DNA from: Clostridium sp. CAG:452
GTDB lineage: Bacteria; Bacillota; Clostridia; TANB77; CAG-508
Length of the DNA: 64,000 nucleotides
Direction of reading: 5' to 3'
Assembly: GCA_000434035.1 (NCBI GenBank)
Contig: FR893524.1
Coordinates: 62,864-126,863 of the forward strand
The notes beneath the pieces were generated by a model, which saw only the letters and a program-made list of their open reading frames with translations, made no database searches and had not been told where the DNA came from. Below, in pieces: positions 9,146-18,637 of the stretch. A program made the position numbers and the translations under genes. The first letter of the stretch is position 1. Each line of letters opens with the position of its first letter.

Positions 9146-10140
9146 CCTTCTCTTTCAATGCCTTTAAATTTTGTTTTATAAGCAGTTAAACCATTATTAA
9201 CTTGTTGTTGAAGTTCTTCTTTTGAAAGTGATATATATTTATTTTTTTCACTAGAAAAAGAAAAATACATAATATTATCCGCATCAAGTTCTAAAGATAT
9301 ATAAGAAGACAAAGAATCATTTGATAATTCACTACCTTTAGGATAACAAGCATAAAGCATAACTTTTTTGTCTTCTTCAGGTGAAAGTATAGCAGAGCAA
9401 AGCCTTTCATAATATCGTTCTAATTCTAAAAAGCCGATAGATCTATTAGGAGTTTCACTATAGGCATTAAGGTTATTTATTAAAAATAAAAACTTATACT
9501 TTAATAAATTTTGAGGACTGCAATTATCTAAAGTAACACCATTTGGTAAAATATATTCATTTACAAAATCGGGATTCTTAATTTCCAATTTAATTCTATT
9601 AATAAAATCATTCAAATAAATACCATGAAAAGAATAACCAAGTTTTTTATCCATTCTTTCTAATTCACCTGAACTAACAGAAGCAAGACTTAAAAAATTT
9701 TCTTCTTGTAATTCTCGGCGATATCCTTCATTAATGTATTCTAAAGGTGGGGCAAAATGCCTAGTTCTAGCACCTGTTTGAATGTTGTATAAATCTTGAA
9801 GCATATTTACATAGTAAAAACTAGCATTAGGAGTTTCTATTAAAACATCTGCATGAGTAAAATTATTATAATAAAAACAATACGCATTAATATTAAGCTT
9901 ATTCAAGATGTGTGCATATAATTCAGCAGAAGAATTACAAATAACATTAGTAGAATTAATTCTTTCAAAATTTTTCCCATTCTCAAAAATCCTATCCTTT
10001 TTACTTCTCGAACCAGATAAAAAATATCCTGTATCAATATTTAATATTTTTCCAAGTTCAAGGTAAACAAAATAGGCTTTTTCTAATTCAGTTAAATTAT
10101 TTGGTATTGAATTTATAATTTTCTCTACAATTTTTTCCAT
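9142..10140 (-). CDS. Transglutaminase-like (Cys-His-Asp) protein of unknown function
   Basis: About 332 residues from the ATG at 10140; an in-frame TTG at 10158 is less likely. ICNSSAELYAHILNKLNI, then THADVLIET, then YVNMLQDLYNIQTG gives the Cys...His...Asp order of the transglutaminase/NlpC-like cysteine fold, at about residues 60-125. There is no signal peptide. CGC and CGA are used as arginine codons (GYRREL). The nearest family is uncertain. A TATAAT box ends 6 bases before the ATG, which predicts a leaderless message. Confidence 0.5.
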   Translation of the reverse strand: MEKIVEKIINSIPNNLTELEKAYFVYLELGKILNIDTGYFLSGSRSKKDRIFENGKNFERINSTNVICNSSAELYAHILNKLNINAYCFYYNNFTHADVLIETPNASFYYVNMLQDLYNIQTGARTRHFAPPLEYINEGYRRELQEENFLSLASVSSGELERMDKKLGYSFHGIYLNDFINRIKLEIKNPDFVNEYILPNGVTLDNCSPQNLLKYKFLFLINNLNAYSETPNRSIGFLELERYYERLCSAILSPEEDKKVMLYACYPKGSELSNDSLSSYISLELDADNIMYFSFSSEKNKYISLSKEELQQQVNNGLTAYKTKFKGIEREG

Positions 10141-10146
10141 AAATAT

Positions 10147-10174
10147 ATTATACCACAAAAATTCTAAAACTCAA
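10147..10174 (-). promoter_or_regulatory. Promoter predicting a leaderless transcript
   Basis: On the minus strand: TTGAGT, a 16-bp spacer, TATAAT, then 6 bases and ATG. No ribosome site fits between the -10 box and the start codon. Confidence 0.55.
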
Positions 10175-10179
10175 ACATA

Positions 10180-10208
10180 TTGCTAAATTCCAACTGTTAT
10201 GGTAGAAT
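10180..10208 (+). promoter_or_regulatory. Promoter of lepA
   Basis: TTGCTA, a 17-bp spacer and TAGAAT. AAGGAGG follows before the ATG. Confidence 0.65.
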
Positions 10209-10236
10209 ATCTGATAGTGACTAAGGAGGAAAAATA

Positions 10237-12048
10237 ATGCACGATAAACAAAAATATATTAGAAACTTTAGTATAATAGCACATATAGACCATGGAAAAT
10301 CAACATTAGCAGATAGATTAATAGAAAAAACAGGACTTTTATCTTCTAGAGAAATGGAAAGTCAAGTATTAGATAATATGGACTTAGAAAGAGAACGTGG
10401 AATTACAATAAAAGCACAAGCTGTTAGAATGTTATATAAAGCAAAAGACGGAAATGAATACATATTAAATTTAATAGATACCCCAGGACACGTAGACTTT
10501 AATTATGAGGTTTCAAAAAGTTTAGCTGCATGTGAAGGTGCAATATTAGTTGTAGATGCAAGCCAGGGAGTGGAAGCACAAACACTTGCTAATGTATATT
10601 TAGCACTAGATAATAACCTAGATATTTTACCAGTAATAAACAAAGTGGATTTGCCAAATGCTAGACCAGAAGAAATAAAACAAGAAATAGAAGATATAAT
10701 TGGAATACCAGCAATGGATGCACCTTGTATTTCTGCAAAAACTGGGTTAAACATTGATGAAGTTTTAGAAAGAATAGTAACAGATTTTAAACCACCAGTG
10801 GGAGATGAAACAAAACCATTAAAATGTTTAATATTTGATTCTTTTTATGATAATTACAAAGGAGCATTAAGCTATATAAGAGTAGTAGAAGGAACAGTAA
10901 AAACTGGTGATGAAATACTATTTATGGCTACAAATAAGAAATTTGTAGTATCAGAGCTTGGGTATTTAGAGCCAGGAACCACAGTACCAGCAGAAAAATT
11001 AACAGCAGGGGAAGTTGGATATATTGCGGCTAGTATAAAAAATGTATCTGATTTGCATGTAGGAGATACAATAACAACAGCAGAAAATCCGGCAAAAGAG
11101 CCACTCCCAGGATATAAAAAAGCAAATTCCATGGTATATTGTGGAATGTATCCATTAGATGGAGGAGATTACGAAAATTTAAAAACAGCACTAGAAAAAT
11201 TAAAATTGAATGATGCTGCATTAGAGTATGAACCAGAAACATCTATTGCTTTAGGCTTTGGCTTTAGATGCGGATTTTTAGGACTACTTCATTTAGAAAT
11301 TATACAAGAAAGATTAGAAAGAGAATTTGACTTAAATTTAATCACAACAGCACCATCAGTTATATATAAGGTGTATAAGCAAACAGGAGAGGTAATAGAA
11401 CTATATAATCCAGTAGATTTACCACCAGCACAAGAAATAAGTTATATAGAAGAACCAATAGTAAAAGCAGAGATAATGCTTCCAAAAGAATTTGTTGGAA
11501 ATGTAATGGAAATATGCCAAGATAGACGTGGCACATATATTGATATGAAATATTTAGACAGCACAAGAGTAACATTAGAATATGAATTACCACTAAATGA
11601 AATAATATATGATTTTTTTGATACATTAAAATCAAAAACAAAAGGTTATGCTTCTTTTGACTATGAGTTTAAAGAATACAGAAGGGCAGAACTTGTAAAA
11701 TTAGATATACATATAAATAATGAGCCAGTTGATGCATTATCTTTTATAGTACATAAAGATACAGCATATACAAGAGGTAGAAAAATGGCAGAAAAACTAA
11801 AAACAGTTATACCAAGACAATTATTTGAAATACCAATTCAAGCAGTTGTAGGAGGAAAAATTATAGCAAGAGAAACAATATCTGCAATGAGAAAAGACGT
11901 ACTTGCAAAATGCTATGGTGGAGATGTTACAAGAAAGAAAAAGTTGTTAGAGAAGCAGAAAAAAGGTAAAAAGAAAATGAGGCAAATAGGAAAAGTTGAA
12001 GTGCCACAAGAAGCATTTTTATCAGTTTTAAAATTAGATGAGGATTAA
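10237..12048 (+). CDS. lepA: Elongation factor 4 (ribosome back-translocase GTPase)
   Basis: 603 residues, the usual length. G motifs: [14 protein letters not shown] (about 14-27), [16 protein letters not shown] (about 80-87), NKVD and SAKTG. The C-terminal EF4-specific region [20 protein letters not shown] is present. LepA is a translational GTPase that acts on stalled or mistranslocated ribosomes. Its coding sequence has no in-frame CGG. It has its own promoter and is separated from the next gene by another. Confidence 0.98.
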   Translation: MHDKQKYIRNFSIIAHIDHGKSTLADRLIEKTGLLSSREMESQVLDNMDLERERGITIKAQAVRMLYKAKDGNEYILNLIDTPGHVDFNYEVSKSLAACEGAILVVDASQGVEAQTLANVYLALDNNLDILPVINKVDLPNARPEEIKQEIEDIIGIPAMDAPCISAKTGLNIDEVLERIVTDFKPPVGDETKPLKCLIFDSFYDNYKGALSYIRVVEGTVKTGDEILFMATNKKFVVSELGYLEPGTTVPAEKLTAGEVGYIAASIKNVSDLHVGDTITTAENPAKEPLPGYKKANSMVYCGMYPLDGGDYENLKTALEKLKLNDAALEYEPETSIALGFGFRCGFLGLLHLEIIQERLEREFDLNLITTAPSVIYKVYKQTGEVIELYNPVDLPPAQEISYIEEPIVKAEIMLPKEFVGNVMEICQDRRGTYIDMKYLDSTRVTLEYELPLNEIIYDFFDTLKSKTKGYASFDYEFKEYRRAELVKLDIHINNEPVDALSFIVHKDTAYTRGRKMAEKLKTVIPRQLFEIPIQAVVGGKIIARETISAMRKDVLAKCYGGDVTRKKKLLEKQKKGKKKMRQIGKVEVPQEAFLSVLKLDED

Positions 12049-12056
12049 AAAAAATA

Positions 12057-12085
12057 TTGCTAAAAAGTCAAAAATATATTATAAT
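12057..12085 (+). promoter_or_regulatory. Promoter of the PemK-like/rlmB operon
   Basis: TTGCTA, a 17-bp spacer and TATAAT, just after the lepA stop. Confidence 0.7.
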
Positions 12086-12105
12086 AAAATACAGGAGATG
12101 ATAAT

Positions 12106-12612
12106 ATGAAAAGTGAAGAAGGCTTAAGTGAATTTATGAAATTTGCATATAAATGCAATAAAGTAAGAGATATTAAAGAAGCTTTTGAGGAGTACCCTGT
12201 AGAAGAAGAATGGCATAAGGGCAAAATTGAAAATGTGTTGACATTAAAAGAAGAATCTTTAGAATATAATAATTACGAAATTGGAGATATAGTATTTGTA
12301 AAAGAATATTATTACTCTAATGGAGTAAAAGGGAAAAATCATTTTTTTGTTATTATTGACCAAAATAATATAGCAGTACCAATAGAAAATTTTGGAATGC
12401 TTATATCTTCAAAGTTGACTAAATTAAAATATCCAGCTAATAAATTATTAGAAAAAAACAACAAAAACAATCTAAATATGGATAGTATAGTAAAGACTGA
12501 TGTGATATATAAGATACTAAATAATCAAATACTTTTTAAAATAGGTAAGGTAGACACAACTAAAATAGAAGAATATAAGAATAGCTTTATAGAAAATAAT
12601 AAGGAGAATTAA
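12106..12612 (+). CDS. PemK/MazF-like protein
   Basis: 168 residues. An acidic helical N-terminus precedes a small beta domain with YEIGDIVFVKEYYYSNGVKG and KNHFFVIIDQNNIAVPI, then SIVKTDVIYKI, which resembles the PemK/MazF fold. MazF-type enzymes cut mRNA. No antitoxin gene is adjacent, and the usual RxxR/TxTT surface is not clear, so this may be a domesticated relative. It ends two bases before rlmB, with the rlmB ribosome site AAGGAG inside its 3' end, so the two are co-transcribed. Confidence 0.5.
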   Translation: MKSEEGLSEFMKFAYKCNKVRDIKEAFEEYPVEEEWHKGKIENVLTLKEESLEYNNYEIGDIVFVKEYYYSNGVKGKNHFFVIIDQNNIAVPIENFGMLISSKLTKLKYPANKLLEKNNKNNLNMDSIVKTDVIYKILNNQILFKIGKVDTTKIEEYKNSFIENNKEN

Positions 12613-12613
12613 A

Positions 12614-13403
12614 ATGAAAAAAGAAGAGTTAAAAAAGAATAATACAGATAAACAAAGTTTATCTGACCAAATAGAAGGACGAAATTCCGTACTAGAATTA
12701 TTAGAATCAAATAGAGATATAAATAAAATATTTATTGCAAGAGGAGAAAGACATGGTTCTATAAATAAAATAATAGCAAAAGCTAAGGAAAGAAAAATAG
12801 TTATTGTAGAAGTGGAAAGACAAAAACTAAATGCAATTTCTGAAACAGAAAATCATCAAGGAGTAATTGCAATAGTACCTCCATTTAATTATTGCGAAGT
12901 AGAAGACATATTAGAAGAGGCAAAATCAAAAAATGAAGACCCATTTATATTAATTTTAGACGGAATAGAAGATCCACATAATCTAGGATCAATAATAAGA
13001 ACAGCAGAAACAGCAGGAGTACATGGAGTTATAATACCAAAAAGAAGAGCTGTTCGGAGTAAATGCAACTGTATCAAAATCATCAGCAGGAGCAGTAGAA
13101 CATGTAAAAATTGCAAGAGTAAATAATATTAATGAAACAATAAAATACTTAAAAGAGCAAGGAGTATGGATTTGTGGAACAGATGGAGATGCAAAAACAT
13201 ATTACTATAATCAAGATTTAAAAGGAGCACTTGCAATAATAATAGGTAGTGAAGGCTTTGGAATGAGTAGACTTGTAAAAGAAAATTGCGATTTTTTAGT
13301 AAAAATTCCAATGAAAGGAAAAATTACATCTTTAAATGCTTCAGTTTCTGCAGGAATTGTAATATATGAAGCATTAAAACAAAAAAGCTTGACAGGATTA
13401 TAA
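12614..13403 (+). CDS. rlmB: 23S rRNA (guanosine-2'-O-)-methyltransferase (TrmH/SpoU), read through one CGGA site
   Basis: A SPOUT methyltransferase that uses SAM. The first frame has the substrate-binding domain (IEGRNSVLELL) and LDGIEDPHNLGSIIRTAE (motif 1). At 13055 the frame meets CGG and would stop at 13126 after an unrelated tail. Skipping the C gives RRAVGVNATVSKSSAG, then IIGSEGFGMSRL (motif 2) and LNASVSAGIVIYEALK (motif 3), ending at 13403. The 262-residue product is standard for the family. Without the shift both SAM-binding motifs are lost. A sigma-A promoter for the downstream small RNA lies across its last codons. Confidence 0.93.
13055..13058 (+). other. CGGA +1 frameshift site in rlmB (Gly148)
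   Basis: Context GTT-CGGA-GTA, giving AVGVNAT. The zero frame runs only to 13126. Confidence 0.92.
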
Positions 13404-13417
13404 AATTAATATATAAT
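13389..13417 (+). promoter_or_regulatory. Consensus sigma-A promoter for a small RNA
   Basis: Perfect TTGACA, a 17-bp spacer and perfect TATAAT, overlapping the end of rlmB. The predicted start is near 13424. Confidence 0.85.
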
Positions 13418-13423
13418 GTTAAC

Positions 13424-13562
13424 ATAACTTCATATTGGGGGCCTGATCCAACCGATACATCTTGTCACCATTCTTTTATTTTCCTACCCCTTTATCATGC
13501 ACCAAACCACTGATCAGGTCCTACCGGGACTCTTTATAACAAGAGTCCCGGTTTCGTTTTGT
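13424..13562 (+). ncRNA. Unidentified small RNA with a strong promoter and terminator
   Basis: About 135 nt between a consensus promoter and a strong terminator, with no ORF. GGGCCTGATC near the 5' end can pair with GATCAGGTCC near 13512-13521. This encloses a pyrimidine-rich, apparently unpaired interior (TTTTATTTTCCTACCCCTTTATC) that could pair with purine-rich ribosome sites. I do not recognise it as SRP RNA (no GGAAGGAAGCA loop), tmRNA or a T-box. 6S-like architecture is possible but unproven. Confidence 0.65.
13524..13562 (+). terminator. Terminator of the 13.4-kb small RNA
   Basis: An 11-bp stem CCGGGACTCTT/AAGAGTCCCGG with loop TATAAC, followed by TTTCGTTTTGT. Confidence 0.9.
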
Positions 13563-13694
13563 ACAAAGCATTATTTTTGTGTAAAAATATAATAGAAGAA
13601 TTGACAAATTTTATAAAGAATAATAAAATAAAAAAAGAATTATATATTTGTCCCTACAACGGTGGGGACGGTTTTCGTATAAAGGAGTAATTTT

Positions 13695-13985
13695 ATGAAA
13701 AAAGTTAGTAAAGAAGAAATTAGGCATATTGCAAATTTAGCAAGGTTGGAATTAAATGAAGATGAAATAGACAATTATATAGAAAACTTACAAGATATTT
13801 TAGATTTTGCAGATGTTGTAAATAATGCACCAGTACAGGATTTAGATATTACGATAGGAACAAATGAAGCAAAAAATGTGTTTAGAAAAGACGAAGTTAA
13901 AATATTTGAAGACAATGAAGCATTACTTGCAAATGCAAAAGAGAAAGAAAGAAATATGTTTAAAATTCCAAAAGTAATTCAATAA
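13695..13985 (+). CDS. gatC: Asp-tRNA(Asn)/Glu-tRNA(Gln) amidotransferase subunit C
   Basis: 96 residues, the normal size. It has the GatC pattern: IRHIANLARLELNEDEIDNY, LQDILDFADVVNNAPV and a C-terminal FRKDEV ... FKIPKVI. GatC wraps around the GatA-GatB interface. It is first of three genes (gatC, 15-base gap, gatA, overlapping gatB). AAAGGAG lies about 7 bases before the ATG. The preceding spacer holds GTCCCtacaacggtGGGGAC, a short hairpin of unclear role. Confidence 0.95.
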   Translation: MKKVSKEEIRHIANLARLELNEDEIDNYIENLQDILDFADVVNNAPVQDLDITIGTNEAKNVFRKDEVKIFEDNEALLANAKEKERNMFKIPKVIQ

Positions 13986-14000
13986 TGTAGGGAGGAAAAT

Positions 14001-15479
14001 ATGGAACTATATGAGTTAACAGTCCACGAATTGATGGACAAGTTAAATAAAAATGAAATAACATCAGAAGATATTACAAAAAGCTATGTAAGTAGAATAA
14101 ATGAAAAAGAAGACGACATAGAAGCTTTTGTTACTGTTCTTTCAGAAGATGCAGAAAACAAAGCAAAAGAAATAGATCAAAAAATAGAAAAAGGAGAAAT
14201 CACAAATAAGTTAGCAGGAATTCCAATAGGAATAAAAGACAACATTTGTACAAAAGGTATAAAGACAACATGTAGTTCTAAAATGCTAGAAGATTTTGTA
14301 TCTCCATATGATGCAACAGTAATGGATAAAATAAATGCAGAGAATTTAATTACAATAGGAAAACTTAATATGGATGAATTCGCTATGGGCGGTTCAACAG
14401 AAAATTCATATTTTAAGAAAACAAAAAATCCTTGGAATTTAAGTAAAGTTCCAGGAGGGTCATCAGGTGGAAGTGCAGCAGCAGTTGCTAGCCAAATGGT
14501 ACCTTGGGCTTTAGGCTCAGATACAGGTGGAAGTATTAGACAACCATCAGCATTTTGTGGAGTTGTTGGACTAAAACCAACATATGGACTTGTATCAAGA
14601 TATGGATTAGTAGCATTTGCATCATCACTTGACCAAATAGGACCAATAACTAAAGATGTTAGAGATAGTGCTATTTTATTAAATATAATTGCAGGACATG
14701 ACGAAAAAGATTCTACATCAGTAGATATGCCTAAAAAAGATTATGAAAAAGCATTAACAGGAGATATAAAAGGACTAAAAATAGGTGTACCTAAAGAATT
14801 TTTTGGAGAAGGAATAAATAAAGAGGTTAAAGAAAGTTTAAAACAGGCAATAGAAACATATAAAAAATTGGGAGCAGAAGTTGAAGAGTTTTCTTTAGAT
14901 ATTGCAAAATATGCATTAGCAACATACTATATAATTGCTTGCGCAGAAGCTAGTTCTAACTTAGGTAGATTTGATGGAATTAGATATACTTATAGAGCAA
15001 AAAATTTTAAAGACTTAAAAGATTTATATAAAAAGACTAGAAGTGAGGGCTTTGGAGCAGAAGTAAAAAGAAGAATTATACTTGGAACTTATGTGTTATC
15101 TTCTGGATATTATGATGCATATTATAAAAAAGCTCAACAAGTTCGTACATTAGTAATGAACGAATTTAATAAAGGTTTTGAAAAATATGATGTTATACTT
15201 ACTCCAACATCACCAACAGTAGCTTTTGGAATAGGAGAAAAATCAAATAACCCATTAGAAATGTATTTAGCAGATATTTGTACTGTTTCTGTAAATATAG
15301 CAGGATTACCTGGTATTTCAATTCCTTGTGGAATAGATAAGGAAGGAATGCCAATAGGAATGCAATTAATAGGAAACAAATTCCAAGAAGAAACTATATT
15401 AAATACAGCATATAGTTTTGAACAAGAATATAAATTTAGAGAGAAATATAAACCTCAATTTAAAGGAGGGATAGAATAA
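14001..15479 (+). CDS. gatA: Asp-tRNA(Asn)/Glu-tRNA(Gln) amidotransferase subunit A
   Basis: 492 residues, an amidase-signature enzyme that frees ammonia from glutamine for GatB. The catalytic Ser-cisSer-Lys triad is visible: GIKDNI (Lys near 78), [13 protein letters not shown] (Ser near 153) and [14 protein letters not shown] (Ser near 177). Its stop shares one base with the gatB start (TAATG), so translation is coupled. With gltX in this window it suggests that Gln-tRNA is made by transamidation of Glu-tRNA(Gln). No in-frame CGG is present. Confidence 0.97.
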   Translation: MELYELTVHELMDKLNKNEITSEDITKSYVSRINEKEDDIEAFVTVLSEDAENKAKEIDQKIEKGEITNKLAGIPIGIKDNICTKGIKTTCSSKMLEDFVSPYDATVMDKINAENLITIGKLNMDEFAMGGSTENSYFKKTKNPWNLSKVPGGSSGGSAAAVASQMVPWALGSDTGGSIRQPSAFCGVVGLKPTYGLVSRYGLVAFASSLDQIGPITKDVRDSAILLNIIAGHDEKDSTSVDMPKKDYEKALTGDIKGLKIGVPKEFFGEGINKEVKESLKQAIETYKKLGAEVEEFSLDIAKYALATYYIIACAEASSNLGRFDGIRYTYRAKNFKDLKDLYKKTRSEGFGAEVKRRIILGTYVLSSGYYDAYYKKAQQVRTLVMNEFNKGFEKYDVILTPTSPTVAFGIGEKSNNPLEMYLADICTVSVNIAGLPGISIPCGIDKEGMPIGMQLIGNKFQEETILNTAYSFEQEYKFREKYKPQFKGGIE

Positions 15480-16921
15480 TGGCAAGAGAAGATTATGAAG
15501 CAGTAATAGGATTGGAAGTTCATGCAGAGCTTTCAACAAAAACAAAAATATTTTGTTCATGTCCTACAACATTTGGGGCAGAACCAAATACTCATGTTTG
15601 TCCAATATGTATGGCAATGCCAGGAACATTACCAGTATTAAATGAGAAAGTTGTAGAATATGCCGTAAAAGCAGGTCTTGCAACAAATTGCGAAATCTCA
15701 AAAGACAGCAAAAATGATAGAAAAAATTACTATTATCCAGATTTACCAAAATCATACCAAATATCACAATATGATAAACCATTATGTAATCATGGATATG
15801 TAGAAATTGATGATGAAAATGGAAACAAAAAGAAAATTGGAATTTTAAGAATTCACATAGAAGAAGACGCAGGAAAACTAAATCATGATGAATTTGGTGG
15901 AGACAGTTTAGTTGACTTAAACAGAGCGGGAGTTCCATTAATAGAAATCGTTTCTATGCCAGATATGAGTAGCGCAGAAGAAGCAGATAGATATTTAAAG
16001 AAGCTAAAATCAATACTAGAATATATAGAAGTATCAGATTGCAAAATGCAAGAAGGTTCTTTTAGAGCAGATGTTAACGTATCTGTAAAAAAGAAAACTG
16101 ATACTAAATTAGGAACACGTTCAGAAATGAAAAATATGAGCTCATTTAGAAGTATTACAAGAGGTATTGAATATGAAATAGAAAGACAAATAGATTTATT
16201 AGAAGCAGGAGGAAAAGTATTACAAGAAACATTAAGATGGGATGACGTATCTGGAAGAACTTTTTCAATGAGAGATAAGGAAGATGCACAAGATTATAGA
16301 TATTTCCCAGAACCTGATTTAGTAGCAATAAAACTTTCAGATGAATATATAGAAAATGTAAAAAACAGTTTGCCAGAACTTCCAGAATCTAGACTTAATA
16401 GATATGTAGAAGAATATAAAATGACACCAAAGGATGCTGGAATAATAGTAAACTCAAAATATTTATCAGATCTATTTGAAAAGGCATCAAGTATTTGTAA
16501 CAACTATAAAGCAGTTAGCAACTGGATTATTTCAGATATAACAGGAATATTAAACGAAAAAGAGTTAGAACCAAACGAAATTCCATTTACAGCAGAAGAA
16601 CTTGCAAAAGTTGTAATATTAATAGACAAAGGAACAATTAGTTCTAGTATAGGTAAAAAAGTAGTAGCAGAACTATTTGAGAATCCAAGAGATCCAGAAG
16701 AAATTATAAAAGAAAAAGGATGGATACAAATTTCTGATGAGGGTGCAATTAAAGAAGTAGTTATGAATATACTAGAAGCAAATCCACAATCAATAGCAGA
16801 CTTCAAAGCAGGAAAAGATAGAGCACTAGGATTTTTAGTAGGACAAGCAATGAAACAAACAAAGGGGAAAGCAAACCCTCAACTTTTAAATAAGATGTTT
16901 CTAGAAGAATTAAAAAAATAA
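15479..16921 (+). CDS. gatB: Asp-tRNA(Asn)/Glu-tRNA(Gln) amidotransferase subunit B
   Basis: 480 residues. It binds the misacylated tRNA, phosphorylates the acyl group with ATP and accepts ammonia from GatA. Signatures: IGLEVHAELSTKTKIFCSC, HVCPICMAMPGTLP (zinc cysteines), YYYPDLPKSYQISQYD, MQEGSFRADVNVSV and a C-terminal YqeY-like tail ending QAMKQTKGKANPQLLNKM. Complete, with no in-frame CGG. Confidence 0.97.
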   Translation: MAREDYEAVIGLEVHAELSTKTKIFCSCPTTFGAEPNTHVCPICMAMPGTLPVLNEKVVEYAVKAGLATNCEISKDSKNDRKNYYYPDLPKSYQISQYDKPLCNHGYVEIDDENGNKKKIGILRIHIEEDAGKLNHDEFGGDSLVDLNRAGVPLIEIVSMPDMSSAEEADRYLKKLKSILEYIEVSDCKMQEGSFRADVNVSVKKKTDTKLGTRSEMKNMSSFRSITRGIEYEIERQIDLLEAGGKVLQETLRWDDVSGRTFSMRDKEDAQDYRYFPEPDLVAIKLSDEYIENVKNSLPELPESRLNRYVEEYKMTPKDAGIIVNSKYLSDLFEKASSICNNYKAVSNWIISDITGILNEKELEPNEIPFTAEELAKVVILIDKGTISSSIGKKVVAELFENPRDPEEIIKEKGWIQISDEGAIKEVVMNILEANPQSIADFKAGKDRALGFLVGQAMKQTKGKANPQLLNKMFLEELKK

Positions 16922-16931
16922 ACTAAAAGCC

Positions 16932-16960
16932 TTGACAAGACAAAGAAAAATTAGTATAAT
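16932..16960 (+). promoter_or_regulatory. Consensus promoter of rpmF
   Basis: Perfect TTGACA, a 17-bp spacer and perfect TATAAT, just after the gatB stop. Confidence 0.85.
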
Positions 16961-17030
16961 CTTATAGTGACTTTAAAGAATAATATGTAAAACATAGATA
17001 GATAAAGCATTTACGAGGGAGGGAATAAAA

Positions 17031-17213
17031 ATGGCACAACCAAAAAGAAGATGGTCAAAACAAAGAACACATACAAAAAGATCAACATGGAAATTAGAAA
17101 CACCAAATACTGCAACATGTAAACATTGTGGAGAGCCAGTATTACCACACAGAGTTTGCGACAATTGTGGATATTATGATGGAAAAGAAGTAATAGTAAA
17201 AAAAGATGCCTAA
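17031..17213 (+). CDS. rpmF: 50S ribosomal protein L32
   Basis: 60 residues, the full length for the family. It starts AQPKRRWSKQRTHTKRSTW after Met and has a zinc knuckle CKHCGEP ... CDNCGYY (four Cys). The usual DUF177/YceD neighbour is absent; the gene stands alone between gatB and der with its own promoter and terminator. A GGGAGGG ribosome site precedes the ATG. Confidence 0.97.
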   Translation: MAQPKRRWSKQRTHTKRSTWKLETPNTATCKHCGEPVLPHRVCDNCGYYDGKEVIVKKDA

Positions 17214-17230
17214 TAAGGCATTTTTTTTGT
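17206..17230 (+). terminator. Terminator of rpmF
   Basis: ATGCC-taataa-GGCAT followed by a run of eight T. The stem overlaps the last codon and stop of rpmF. Confidence 0.85.
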
Positions 17231-17306
17231 TTTCTCATATATACAACAAGGTTGACTAAATAAAGTATATGATATAAAATATTAGGCGAAAGAAAAGGGT
17301 GAGAAA

Positions 17307-18635
17307 ATGGCAAAACCAATAGTTGCAATAATAGGAAAACCTAATGTAGGAAAATCAACATTTTTTAATTATATAATAGGAAAAAGAATATCAATTGTAG
17401 AAGACGTTCCGGGAGTAACAAGAGATAGAGTTTATGGAGAAGCAAACTGGAGAGGAAGAAATTTTACATTAATAGATACTGGTGGAATTGAACCTAAATC
17501 TGATGACATTATTCTATCTCAAATGAAAGAACAAGCAGATATAGCAATAAGCATAGCAGATGTTATTATATTTATAACAGATATAAGACAAGGGATAACC
17601 GCAGCAGATCAGGAAATTGCTCTTATGCTAAAAAAATCTAAAAAACCAATTGTTTTAGTATGTAATAAGTCGGACAATGTGGGAGAGACGAGTAATGACA
17701 TATATGAATTTTATAATTTAGGAATAGGAGAACCATATCCAGTATCATCTACAAATGCATTGGGAATAGGAGATGTGTTAGATGCTGTATATGAGCATTT
17801 TCCAGAAAAGGATGAAACTGAGGATGAAGATGAGATAATAAATGTTGCTGTAATAGGAAAACCTAATGTAGGAAAATCCTCTTTAATAAACAAAATATTA
17901 GGAGAGAATAGAGTAATTGTAAGTAATATTGCAGGAACAACACGAGATGCAATAGATTCATATTTTGAAAACAAACATGGAAAGTATAATTTTATAGATA
18001 CAGCCGGAATTCGAAGAAAAAGCAAAACAACAGAATCAATAGAAAAATTTAGTATAATGAGATCTCTTTTAGCAATAGAAAGAGCAGATATATGTTTACT
18101 ATTAATAGATGCAAATGAAGGAGTAACAGACCAAGATGCAAAGATTGCAGGAGAAGCACATGAAGCAGGTAAAGGAATTATAATAGTAGTAAACAAATGG
18201 GATGAGGTAGAAAAAACAACAGGAACATTAGAAAAATATACAAAAGAAGTATATAACAAACTAAGCTATTTATCTTATGCACCAATAATATTTATATCTG
18301 CAAAAACAGGTCAAAGGGTAGACAGAATATTTGACATGATAAATACAGTGGCAAATAATAATGCAATAAGAGTTTCTACATCAATACTAAATCAAGTTAT
18401 AAATGAGGCAATAGCAGTAGTTCAACCACCAACAGACAAAGGAAGAAGACTTAAAATATTGTATGCTACACAAGCTAGTACAAGGCCACCAACATTTGTA
18501 ATATTTGTTAATAGTAAAAAGTTATTTCATTTTTCATATGAAAGATATTTAGTGAATCAAATAAGAACAAACTTTGGAATAACAGGAACGCCAATAAGAG
18601 TAATTACAAGAGAAAAAGGAGAAAAGGAGGAATAA
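17307..18635 (+). CDS. der: Ribosome biogenesis GTPase Der (EngA)
   Basis: 442 residues with two tandem GTPase domains and a C-terminal KH-like domain. First domain: GKPNVGKSTFFNYI (about 11-24), DTGGIEP and NKSD. Second: GKPNVGKSSLINKI (about 187-200), DTAGIRRKSK and NKWD. The tail carries PPTFVIFVNSKKLFHFSYER. Der acts in 50S assembly. It uses CGA for arginine (ATT CGA AGA). plsY follows after two bases and gpsA after a further gap, the common der-plsY-gpsA order. Confidence 0.98.
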   Translation: MAKPIVAIIGKPNVGKSTFFNYIIGKRISIVEDVPGVTRDRVYGEANWRGRNFTLIDTGGIEPKSDDIILSQMKEQADIAISIADVIIFITDIRQGITAADQEIALMLKKSKKPIVLVCNKSDNVGETSNDIYEFYNLGIGEPYPVSSTNALGIGDVLDAVYEHFPEKDETEDEDEIINVAVIGKPNVGKSSLINKILGENRVIVSNIAGTTRDAIDSYFENKHGKYNFIDTAGIRRKSKTTESIEKFSIMRSLLAIERADICLLLIDANEGVTDQDAKIAGEAHEAGKGIIIVVNKWDEVEKTTGTLEKYTKEVYNKLSYLSYAPIIFISAKTGQRVDRIFDMINTVANNNAIRVSTSILNQVINEAIAVVQPPTDKGRRLKILYATQASTRPPTFVIFVNSKKLFHFSYERYLVNQIRTNFGITGTPIRVITREKGEKEE

Positions 18636-18637
18636 AA

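Noticed and set aside
13424..13562. SRP (scRNA) or T-box identity for the small RNA
   Set aside because: The GGTCAGG-like string is present, but the GGAAGGAAGCA loop is not. No T-box TGGNACC-type bulge is seen, and the terminator is not followed directly by a regulated gene.
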